A stretch of 64,000 nucleotides of DNA. It comes from Bacillota bacterium. GTDB taxonomy: Bacteria; Bacillota; Clostridia; TANB77; CAG-465. Of this stretch, positions 56,424 through 64,000 are shown one piece after another. Below the pieces are notes generated by a model. It was not told the DNA's origin. It did no database searches and saw only the letters and a program-made list of their open reading frames with translations. Positions within the stretch are counted from its first letter, which is position 1; every line of letters starts with the position of its first letter. Made by a program: the position numbers and the translations under genes. The stretch is from contig JAEWPS010000045.1 in NCBI GenBank assembly GCA_023460515.1, forward strand, positions 1 to 64,000, read 5' to 3'.

Positions 56424-56684
56424 ATGGCACATAAGAAAGGCGTTGGTTCTACTAGAAATGGTAGAGACAGTGAAAGCAAAAGACTTGGCGCAAAAAGAGC
56501 AGATGGTCAATTCGTTTTAGCAGGAAATATATTATATAGACAAAGAGGAACTAAAATACATCCAGGGGTAAATGTAGGAATCGGTAGCGATGATACATTA
56601 TATGCAAAAGCAAGTGGAATACTTAAATTTGAAAGAAAAGGAAAATCTGACAAAAAAGCAAGCGTATATCCAGTAGCTGAATAG
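56424..56684 (+). CDS. rpmA: Ribosomal protein L27 (bL27)
   Basis: This 86-residue protein of the large subunit reaches into the peptidyl transferase centre with its N-terminus. It begins [20 protein letters not shown], so the mature GVGS-type N-terminus is encoded directly. Many Bacillota encode an extra nine-residue leader ending in FFA that the Prp protease removes; here it is missing, in agreement with the missing prp gene. GGAGG lies upstream and a terminator follows. Confidence 0.96.
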   Translation: MAHKKGVGSTRNGRDSESKRLGAKRADGQFVLAGNILYRQRGTKIHPGVNVGIGSDDTLYAKASGILKFERKGKSDKKASVYPVAE

Positions 56685-56696
56685 GTTTAAAATATA

Positions 56697-56732
56697 AAAT
56701 AACTTAGATATTTATTCTAAGTTATTTTTTTG
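56697..56732 (+). terminator. Terminator after rpmA
   Basis: A stem (aaaataacttaga / tctaagttatttt) encloses a 7-base loop and ends in a T-run. Confidence 0.85.
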
Positions 56733-56775
56733 TCTATAATTTACGTTGTAAAGAAAATTAAAATAATTTATATTA

Positions 56776-56809
56776 GAAAAAAAGGAAGCCAACAATATTA
56801 ATGTTGGCT
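56776..56809 (-). terminator. Terminator of the beta-CASP nuclease gene
   Basis: On the minus strand, agccaaca and tgttggct form an 8-bp stem, possibly extended by the AT-rich loop, followed by a run of seven T. Confidence 0.75.
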
Positions 56810-56821
56810 CCTAGAGGAGGA

Positions 56822-58237
56822 TTATAAGAATTTAGTTGTAAGCTCTTTAATTAATCCGTATCTACCGATTCTGTAGAAAGTTGATCTACTTTCGATAGCT
56901 ACGTCTTTGGATAAGTTATTAACGATTACTTGCTTTGCAAGGTTTTCCTTACAATCGTACTCGCCGTGATTAACTAAAATAAGTCTAGCGTTATTAAACA
57001 TTTGTAAAAATTCCAAAATCTCATCTAACTTTGCATGTGATGAAAATTCAGTAGTATATTCGATATCACACAATTTTTGTTTCATAATACTGCCAATCTT
57101 TACAAAATCCCCAACAGTTGTGTCCTTTAATCTTCTTGAAAGTGTACCCATAGCTGGATATCCAACGAAATGAATCAATGCTTTTTTAGAAGAAATATAG
57201 TTAGTAATGTAGACCGGTGCAGGACCATAAGAACCCATTCCACTTGAAGTAAGGATAATCTTACAACTTGTATCTGCTATTAAATCTGCTCTAGACTTCT
57301 TATTTACAAATTCAAAATTGTATGGGAAGAAATCTTTTGACTCTTCTTTAAACGTATCTGAATTTGTATTGTAGATGTTGGTATAGCGAATTGACAATTT
57401 ACCATCTAAACGTACAGGTATATTCTTGTCTAATCTACCAGAGTCTTGCATTCTACGAATTTTAAGCATTAGTTCTTGAGCTCTACCAAGTGAAAATACA
57501 GGGATTATTATTGTCTTGTTTTCAAGTATAGCTTTTAAAATATTATCTTCAAATACTTTCATTACACTATCAGTATAGGTTGTTGCATAAGTTGACTCCT
57601 GTATGATAGTAATCGGTAAATCAAAAACATAATTTGGAATTTCCTTTATGTCAAAGAAAGTACTATGCTTAGAATAATCACCGGTAAATAGCATAAAAAT
57701 GTCTTCCTCACCTGGATAGGTTACTTTGATGAGTATCATAGCAGCACCTGGCAGATGTCCATTGTCTAGGAAAGTAACGAAAACATTTTCATGTACTTGA
57801 ATTTCTTGTAGATAAGGCAACCCTTTTATAAGATCTAATGTTACTGCAAGATCTGAAACATTATAGAGAGGTTTCGCATTGTTTCGTTTTGCAACTTGTC
57901 CCAATATTCCACAAGAGTCTGTCAATGATTCCGGCATGAAAACTTTAGTAAGCTCTGTTGCGTAAATATTTTTTCTAAAACCAAGTTTTGCAAGAAGCGG
58001 TAATCTACCAATATGATCCGTGTGGTTATGTGTAACTAATGCAAAAGCAAGTTCGTCTGGATTAAAAGGAAAAGTATCATTATACTTGTAGTAAGGCTCT
58101 TCCTGGAATAATCCGCAATCAACAATAAACTTAATTGTATCGTTATTAGGCGTCTTCACAACACATAGATGACATGACCCGGTTACTTCCTCTGTTAAAG
58201 ACATTACGTCGATGTAGAATTTACTTTTGATACCCAT
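56822..58237 (-). CDS. Beta-CASP metallo-beta-lactamase-fold ribonuclease
   Basis: This 471-residue protein of the RNA-processing MBL family (CPSF73/TTHA0252-like) is a likely RNA endonuclease or exonuclease. The first metal motif is THNHTDHIGRLPLLAKLG (HxHxDH). GHLPGAAMILI and LLFTGDYSK provide later ligands. The beta-CASP part shows VFSLGRAQELM, ILTSSGMGSYGPAPVYI and the TEFSSHAKLDEI histidine motif, ending with LVNHGEYDCKE. A GGAGATGG ribosome site precedes the ATG. The gene is less AT-rich than its neighbours. It stands alone, between rpmA and trpS, on the opposite strand. Confidence 0.85.
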   Translation of the reverse strand: MGIKSKFYIDVMSLTEEVTGSCHLCVVKTPNNDTIKFIVDCGLFQEEPYYKYNDTFPFNPDELAFALVTHNHTDHIGRLPLLAKLGFRKNIYATELTKVFMPESLTDSCGILGQVAKRNNAKPLYNVSDLAVTLDLIKGLPYLQEIQVHENVFVTFLDNGHLPGAAMILIKVTYPGEEDIFMLFTGDYSKHSTFFDIKEIPNYVFDLPITIIQESTYATTYTDSVMKVFEDNILKAILENKTIIIPVFSLGRAQELMLKIRRMQDSGRLDKNIPVRLDGKLSIRYTNIYNTNSDTFKEESKDFFPYNFEFVNKKSRADLIADTSCKIILTSSGMGSYGPAPVYITNYISSKKALIHFVGYPAMGTLSRRLKDTTVGDFVKIGSIMKQKLCDIEYTTEFSSHAKLDEILEFLQMFNNARLILVNHGEYDCKENLAKQVIVNNLSKDVAIESRSTFYRIGRYGLIKELTTKFL

Positions 58238-58326
58238 AAACCCATCTCCTTTTTGTTGGTTTGAGTGGCAAAAAATTAAATCCCGATTAGTTAATTAACT
58301 GCTAACATAATTTCATTTACAAGTTT

Positions 58327-58355
58327 ATTATATAAATAAAAAAAAGGTATGTCAA
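58327..58355 (-). promoter_or_regulatory. Consensus promoter of the beta-CASP nuclease gene
   Basis: TTGACA, a 17-bp spacer and TATAAT on the minus strand. The 80-base leader holds a 12-bp perfect palindrome (agttaattaact, 58289-58300) that could be an operator. Confidence 0.8.
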
Positions 58356-58532
58356 GAATAATGTCGAAAAAAGTAGAAAATAATCGAAAATTTATTATAA
58401 CTGTATTATAACTGTAACATAAGTAGTAAAAAAAATTAACAACATTATGTAAATTATGTAATTTTTTAATAGAAAGATAGATTTTTACTTAAAAATAGTG
58501 TATAATATATAGAATTAGAAAAGGTGATGTAA

Positions 58533-59546
58533 GTGAAAAAGATAATATTAACAGGAGATAGACCAACAGGCAAATTGCATATTGGACACTATTTAGGTTC
58601 TCTTCAAAATAGAGTAAAACTACAAGATGAATATGATCAATATATAATAATAGCTGACGTACAAGCTTTAACAGATAATTACGATAATCCTGAAAAAGTT
58701 AGAAAAAATGTTTTTGAAGTTGCAATGGATAATTTAGCATGTGGAGTAGATCCAGAAAAAAGTACAATATTCATACAATCTATGATACCAGAAATTGCAG
58801 AACTTACTGTGTTTTATTCAAATTTAGTTACTGTAGCTAGACTGCAAAGAAATCCAACTGTAAAGACAGAGATAAGTCAAAAGAAAGAATTATTTGGTAA
58901 TGATGGAGACTCTTTAACATATGGTTTTTTAGGATATCCAGTTAGTCAAACGGCAGATATTACTGCTTTTAATGCCGATTTAGTACCAGTAGGTGAAGAC
59001 CAACTTCCAATGATTGAACAAACAAGAGAAATTGCTAGAAAGTTTAATTCATTATATGGAGATGTTATAACTGAACCTGAAGCAATGATAGGAACAGTAG
59101 CTAGAGTTAAAGGTTTAGATGGAAATAATAAAATGGGAAAAAGCTTAGGAAATGCAATATATTTATCTGATGATGAAGAAGTTATAACTTCTAAAGTTAT
59201 GTCTGCTGTTACAGATGAAACTAAAATTAAAAAGTTTGACAAAGCTAATCCTGAAAAATGTATGGTTGGATACTATCATGAAATATTTAGCAAAGAAGAA
59301 AAAGAAAATGTATTTTATGAATGTAGAGAAGGTCTAAGAGGATGTGTTGATTGTAAAAAACAATTAGCTAGAAACATAATAAAAACTTTATCTCCAATAA
59401 GAGAGAAAAGAAGTTATTATGAACAAAGACCAGAATTAGTTGAAAAGATACTTATTGAAGGAACTAAAAAAGCTAGAGAAAAAGCAAAACAAACAATGAA
59501 AAAAGTAAAAGAATCAATGAAAATTAATTATTTTGAGAATAATTAA
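58533..59546 (+). CDS. trpS: Tryptophan-tRNA ligase
   Basis: This 337-residue class I aminoacyl-tRNA synthetase charges tRNA-Trp. The HIGH signature is present as LHIGHYLGSL near residue 15, and KMSKS as NNKMGKSLGN near residue 200. GYPVSQTADITAF and VPVGEDQLPMIEQTREIARK are typical TrpS blocks. It starts at GTG 58533, with AAAGGTGATG upstream. The gap before it carries a TATAAT at about 58501 with no good -35 box. About 60 bases separate it from obgE. Confidence 0.95.
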   Translation: MKKIILTGDRPTGKLHIGHYLGSLQNRVKLQDEYDQYIIIADVQALTDNYDNPEKVRKNVFEVAMDNLACGVDPEKSTIFIQSMIPEIAELTVFYSNLVTVARLQRNPTVKTEISQKKELFGNDGDSLTYGFLGYPVSQTADITAFNADLVPVGEDQLPMIEQTREIARKFNSLYGDVITEPEAMIGTVARVKGLDGNNKMGKSLGNAIYLSDDEEVITSKVMSAVTDETKIKKFDKANPEKCMVGYYHEIFSKEEKENVFYECREGLRGCVDCKKQLARNIIKTLSPIREKRSYYEQRPELVEKILIEGTKKAREKAKQTMKKVKESMKINYFENN

Positions 59547-59607
59547 TTTTGTAAACACGCAAAATAATTATAATATTGTTTTATACATGTGAATAGGAGA
59601 AAATTAA

Positions 59608-60880
<1,273 letters not shown>

Positions 60881-60923
60881 TTAAAGAGCTAAATTAAAAT
60901 ATAATAATTATATAATAAAAAAT

Positions 60924-60968
60924 AAGGTGATTATAGACTCCATTAAGAATGGTATCTAAAATCACCTT
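60924..60968. terminator. Hairpin between convergent obgE and Bax-inhibitor genes
   Basis: A 9-bp outer stem (aaggtgatt / aatcacctt) with a partly paired inner region and flanking A and T runs probably terminates both transcripts. Confidence 0.65.
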
Positions 60969-60981
60969 TTGTATTTTAAAA

Positions 60982-61662
60982 TTATTTTCTTCTTCCAAAT
61001 ATACTAAGTAATCTTAAGAATATATTTATGAAGTCAAGATATAATTCTAATGCTCCATATATATGTATTTTAGATTGATCTAAAGAACTGTCTTCACTTA
61101 GTAATTTTATTTTCTGTATATCATAAGCTGTTATACCAGAAAATACTAATAGCATAACCCATGAGATTGTTATATCTAGTAGACTATTGCCAACAAATAG
61201 GTTTACTAAACTAGCCAATATACCTACAAATAAAGTTGTAAACAAAAGTGGTGCAATTTTTGTTAAATCTTTGTCTGTACGATAACCATATAATGCCATA
61301 ATACCAAATATACCTGCCGCAGCAAAAAATAGTATTGTTATAGAAGTTAGTTCAAACAATGCAAATATAACTGAAAAAGTAAAACCGTTTAATATTGCAT
61401 ATGCAAAAAACATAATTCCTGCAACAGTTGGTGAGCATTTTTTTAATAAAAAAGAAAATGCGAATACCATAACAAGTTCAGCTATGAGTAAGGCATCAAA
61501 ATATCCACCAAGCACAACATCAATGTATAACTGTGATGAATATACAAACCAAGAAACTAGTCCAGTAATTAAAAGACCCATAAACATCCATTGGAACGTT
61601 TTTTCAAAAACATTATTTTTTTTAGTTATTATTACATTATTAAATTCAAAATCATTTTCCAT
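60982..61662 (-). CDS. Bax inhibitor-1/YccA family membrane protein
   Basis: This 226-residue protein has seven membrane helices. TFQWMFMGLLITGLVSWFVY, the central NGFTFSVIFALFELTSITIL and the C-terminal ALELYLDFINIFLRLLSIFG are the standard BI-1 family signatures. Bacterial members such as YetJ conduct calcium in a pH-dependent way; physiological roles vary. A GAGGGGG site lies just before the ATG. It is convergent with obgE. Confidence 0.92.
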   Translation of the reverse strand: MENDFEFNNVIITKKNNVFEKTFQWMFMGLLITGLVSWFVYSSQLYIDVVLGGYFDALLIAELVMVFAFSFLLKKCSPTVAGIMFFAYAILNGFTFSVIFALFELTSITILFFAAAGIFGIMALYGYRTDKDLTKIAPLLFTTLFVGILASLVNLFVGNSLLDITISWVMLLVFSGITAYDIQKIKLLSEDSSLDQSKIHIYGALELYLDFINIFLRLLSIFGRRK

Positions 61663-61756
61663 AATATCCCCCTCAATAGTTTACATTATATTACAAATTT
61701 ATAAATAATACAATAGTTATAAATAAAAATATAAAAGGAATATTATATTATTTGTT

Positions 61757-61903
61757 TTAGTTTATGTAACTAATTTCTTCATTTGCTTCATTTTTATTTA
61801 ATAGGATTTTTAAAGATAACATATAGAATAAAATTGTATATATTAATATGAGTAGTAGAAGAGCTGCATATATTTTTTTTCTATTAATATAAAATACATT
61901 CAT
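61757..61903 (-). CDS. Small single-span membrane protein (48 residues)
   Basis: The ATG at 61903 has a GAGAGG site 9 bases upstream. The product has a short basic N-terminus (MNVFYINRKK), one hydrophobic helix (about residues 11-35, rich in Leu and Ile) and an acidic tail ending EEISYIN. It lies between the Bax-inhibitor gene and the divergent sigK gene. I do not recognise it; the clear start signal and sensible topology support a real gene. A sporulation role is only suggested by its neighbour. Confidence 0.6.
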   Translation of the reverse strand: MNVFYINRKKIYAALLLLILIYTILFYMLSLKILLNKNEANEEISYIN

Positions 61904-62025
61904 AATTTATACCTCTCTAGTATTAAATATATTTATTAGTTAAGAAAATATTTAATAAAGTTATATAATTCATATAGATCGGGTGAAATATTTTAAAATT
62001 ATTAAATATTAAGTACAAGTTGAAA

Positions 62026-62055
62026 GTCAAAATAATACAAAATTTGCATATACAT
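62026..62055 (+). promoter_or_regulatory. Possible sigma-E-type promoter of sigK with a SpoIIID-like site
   Basis: GTCAAAAT, a 13-bp spacer and CATATACAT resemble the mother-cell sigma-E pattern, about 25 bases before the sigK ribosome site. Just upstream, AAGTACAAGT (62011-62020) matches the SpoIIID consensus at 9 of 10 positions. In known spore-formers sigK is controlled by sigma-E and SpoIIID. Confidence 0.45.
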
Positions 62056-62081
62056 TTAATATATATTTATGGAGGTAGTTT

Positions 62082-62774
62082 ATGTTATTTTCTTTTCTTG
62101 GTAATATTTTATCTTATATATTTTGTTTATTTGGATATATAAAATCTGAAAATTTATATCCAGAACCACTTAGTAAGTCTGAAGAGGAATACTATTTGAA
62201 AAGGTATTTTGAAGGGGATAAAGAGGCAAAAAACACGTTAATAGAACATAATTTAAGATTAGTAGTACATATAGCAAAAAAATATTCTAATAAGGAACAA
62301 GATATAGAAGAATTTACATCGATAGGAACAATAGGACTTATAAAAGCAATTAATAGTTTTAAAGAGGATAAGGGTTTTAAAATAAGTACATATGCTTCTA
62401 AATGTATAGATAATGAGATACTTATGCACATTCGAGCAACAAAAAAAAATCAAGCAGAAATTTCTATGAACAGTATAATAGGGACAGATAAAGATGGAAA
62501 TGATATGGAACTTTTAGATACTTTAGAAATTGTTGAAAAAGACCCAATAGATACAATATATAACAAAGTTATAACTGATCAAATGATTCAGTATATAAAC
62601 ACAAAGCTTCCAAAAAGGGAAAGGGAAATAATGACGATGAGGTATGGATTAGATAAGAAAATACCAAAAACTCAGCAAGAAGTTGCAGATATATTAGGTA
62701 TTTCTAGATCATATGTATCAAGAATAGAAACAAAAGTACAAAAAAAATTAAGTAGTATACTATTAGAAGAGTAA
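62082..62774 (+). CDS. sigK: RNA polymerase sporulation sigma factor, pro-sigma-K
   Basis: This 230-residue sigma factor drives late mother-cell gene expression in endospore formation. The first 20 residues or so (FLGNILSYIFCLFGYIK) form the hydrophobic pro-sequence that SpoIVFB removes at the forespore membrane. Region 2 shows HNLRLVVHIAKKYSN with IGTIGLIKAINSFKEDKGF; region 4 shows LPKREREIMTMRYGLD and the helix-turn-helix QQEVADILGISRSYVSRIE. GGAGG lies before the ATG. The gene is continuous, with no skin-like insertion. Its presence implies a spore-forming host. Confidence 0.95.
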   Translation: MLFSFLGNILSYIFCLFGYIKSENLYPEPLSKSEEEYYLKRYFEGDKEAKNTLIEHNLRLVVHIAKKYSNKEQDIEEFTSIGTIGLIKAINSFKEDKGFKISTYASKCIDNEILMHIRATKKNQAEISMNSIIGTDKDGNDMELLDTLEIVEKDPIDTIYNKVITDQMIQYINTKLPKREREIMTMRYGLDKKIPKTQQEVADILGISRSYVSRIETKVQKKLSSILLEE

Positions 62775-62785
62775 AAATAAATTAT

Positions 62786-62814
62786 TGACAAAAATTTATT
62801 TCTGTTATATAATA
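62786..62814 (+). promoter_or_regulatory. Consensus promoter of the gene at 62918
   Basis: TTGACA, a 17-bp spacer and TATAAT, starting just after sigK. A second TATAAT at 62859-62864 lacks a correctly spaced -35 box. The leader is about 95 bases. Confidence 0.8.
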
Positions 62815-62917
62815 TTTTTAAAAGAAGTTATAAGTTGTAATAACAATTGACATATGTGATATAATAGTAACATATACAATTTAAACTTTAAAAATAATTT
62901 TGAAGGAGTGTATAATT

Positions 62918-63520
62918 ATGATGAAAAAGGTATTACTTGAGGAAGTTCGGATAGGTATTCTAGACAATAATGGGGTGTTTAGAATGTGTCCACTAATCAA
63001 TAATTTGCAAACCCTTTGTAAGGGTCAACAATCTAAAAAGGATTTTGATTCAAAAGTCAATTTATACAAGATTACAGATAACAAAGACGATATATTAGTA
63101 AATCTAATTACGCCTGATGGAAAAGAATATATTATTCAATCTTTTTCAGATGAGTATATAGAGTATTTGTGTCAACTTTATTTTAGTTTAACAGAGTTTA
63201 TATATTCATGTAAGAGAAATAAGTTTTCTGGTGGATGTACAATTTCTGATCTCAGCATAATAACAAACACATTTGGAAATGAAACTTTATTTGTTCCAAT
63301 TGTAGGACTAAAATTACTTGGATACGGTAACGTCTCTGGGCATAAATATCTACAAGGAATAGGCAAAACATCTAAAATTACGAACGTTGATTTTGATAAT
63401 TCCGTTTTAAAGAGCAAAAGAAGTATATATAATATTCTATCCTTGTCTAATGAATACAAAAAATATCTTGAAAATATAATTTCAGATTTGGAGTTAGTCT
63501 TAAAGAGATATTCGAAATAA
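62918..63520 (+). CDS. Hypothetical protein of unknown function
   Basis: This is a 200-residue soluble-looking protein (MMKKVLLEEV, then NNGVFRMCPLINNLQ and IVGLKLLGYGNVSGHKYLQG). I recognise no family, signal peptide or membrane helix. The ATG at 62918 follows an AAGGAG site. It has an in-frame CGG followed by A at 62948. Unlike the four frameshifted genes, the zero frame stays open and a shift would meet TAG at once. An internal ATG at 62984 has its own GGGGTG site, so a short leader plus reinitiation is also possible. A terminator follows. Confidence 0.65.
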   Translation: MMKKVLLEEVRIGILDNNGVFRMCPLINNLQTLCKGQQSKKDFDSKVNLYKITDNKDDILVNLITPDGKEYIIQSFSDEYIEYLCQLYFSLTEFIYSCKRNKFSGGCTISDLSIITNTFGNETLFVPIVGLKLLGYGNVSGHKYLQGIGKTSKITNVDFDNSVLKSKRSIYNILSLSNEYKKYLENIISDLELVLKRYSK

Positions 63521-63528
63521 AAATTATA

Positions 63529-63560
63529 AAGGCGCAATTTAAATTTGCGTCTTTTTTTTA
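63529..63560 (+). terminator. Terminator after the hypothetical gene
   Basis: A stem (aaaggcgcaa with ttgcgtcttt, one G-U pair) is followed by eight T. Confidence 0.8.
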
Positions 63561-63591
63561 TATTTTTAAAAAAAATACAAATAATAAAAAC

Positions 63592-63933
63592 ATGATATAT
63601 TTAATTGGATTAATTGCAGGTTTTGCAAATGGACTTTTTGCAAGCGGTGCGGGGCAAATTTTAGTTTTTTATTTAGTTTTTATTTTGAAAATTGATACAC
63701 ATATAGGAAGATCAGTAAGCATAGCTGTTTTAAGTATTACTTCTATATTTAGTATATTTGGACTTCAAAGTGTAGCAAATCTTGAGCTAAAAAAAACAAT
63801 TCTACTTATAATAATATCTGGGATATGTGGAATAATAGGTAGTAAGATTATGCATAAAATTGATTCTAAAATACTTAATTTAGTTTCCGGAATGTTAGTT
63901 GTATCTTTATCAATATATGGATTGTGTAGGTAA
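63592..63933 (+). CDS. Half-size TSUP (TauE/SafE) transporter subunit, first
   Basis: This 113-residue protein has four membrane helices. It begins MIYLIGLIAGFANGLFASGAG, the repeat signature of TauE/SafE-type anion or sulfite exporters, whose full-length members have about 250 residues and two such halves. Only one half is encoded here, and the next gene starts the second. The ribosome site is weak, so the start is uncertain. The pair would form a heterodimer equal to one full transporter. The substrate is unknown. Confidence 0.75.
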   Translation: MIYLIGLIAGFANGLFASGAGQILVFYLVFILKIDTHIGRSVSIAVLSITSIFSIFGLQSVANLELKKTILLIIISGICGIIGSKIMHKIDSKILNLVSGMLVVSLSIYGLCR

Positions 63934-63939
63934 ATTATT

Positions 63940-64000
63940 ATGATGTTTGTTATAATTAGTATACTTGCAGCTGTTGTAGCTGGTAGTGGTGTTGGAGGAG
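63940..64000 (+). CDS. Half-size TSUP transporter subunit, second (cut by window end)
   Basis: An open frame starts at the ATG of 63940, 6 bases after the first half-size gene. The visible 20 residues (MMFVIISILAAVVAGSGVGG) repeat the family signature of glycine-rich helix 1. It continues beyond the window, so length and integrity cannot be judged. Confidence 0.6.
   Translation, partial: MMFVIISILAAVVAGSGVGG

Noticed and set aside
58238..58532. tRNA or other stable RNA in the gap before trpS
   Set aside because: It holds only a minus-strand promoter, a 12-bp palindrome and AT-rich sequence. No cloverleaf or T-box-like core was seen.
62082..62774. sigK interrupted by a skin-like element
   Set aside because: The sigma-K reading frame is continuous from pro-sequence to helix-turn-helix.

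Overview
The window looks like chromosome of a low-GC, monoderm, spore-forming Bacillota, most likely an anaerobic clostridium-like bacterium. The base composition is very AT-rich, ribosome binding sites are strong AGGAGG types, and promoters are sigma-A-like. There is an intact pro-sigma-K gene, and an oxygen-defence cluster of flavodiiron protein, rubredoxin and flavin-reductase-rubredoxin. No outer-membrane genes are seen. The anaerobic lifestyle and taxonomy are inferred.

Layout. 1-2502: end of a repetitive surface protein. 2570-4542 (minus): O2/NO-scavenging operon. 4794-6931: pyrH and three small membrane proteins. 7409-17550: exopolysaccharide operon (initiating sugar transferase, four glycosyltransferases, pyruvyl transferase, polymerase, flippase, LCP ligase). 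17626-20526: acyltransferase, VanZ-like protein, D,D-carboxypeptidase. 20763-35381: a Tad/Flp-like pilus locus with a CpaB-like protein, two ParA-like proteins without a normal Walker A, a membrane-anchored TadA-type ATPase, a fused TadB-TadC, a major pilin and six pilin-like proteins, several with glycine-rich or Ig/PKD-like ectodomains. 35548-49052: two tandem copies of a module of membrane-anchored SLH-like protein plus giant exported protein, then a secreted SLH relative. 49128-55155: DUF1980-like protein, secA and a VirD4/TraG-like ATPase. 55375-60880: pth, rplU, rpmA, beta-CASP nuclease, trpS and obgE. 60982-64000: Bax-inhibitor-1 protein, a 48-residue membrane peptide, sigK, an unknown gene and two half-size TSUP transporter genes.

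Main finding. Four otherwise intact genes (tadBC-like, a giant surface protein, pth and obgE) are each split by a +1 frame change, and in all four the break is at an in-frame CGG codon followed by A. Skipping the C so that GGA is read as glycine restores the full protein every time, and in Pth and Obg it yields the expected glycine. By manual scan CGG is almost absent as a codon elsewhere: only two other in-frame cases were found. This suggests that CGG is unassigned or starved here and that CGG-A promotes +1 frameshifting, or four-base decoding, in essential genes. Systematic assembly error is the main alternative.

The pilus locus, the giant surface modules and the VirD4-like ATPase together look like one elaborate cell-surface apparatus of a Gram-positive bacterium. 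That link is inferred from gene order and shared domain design only.
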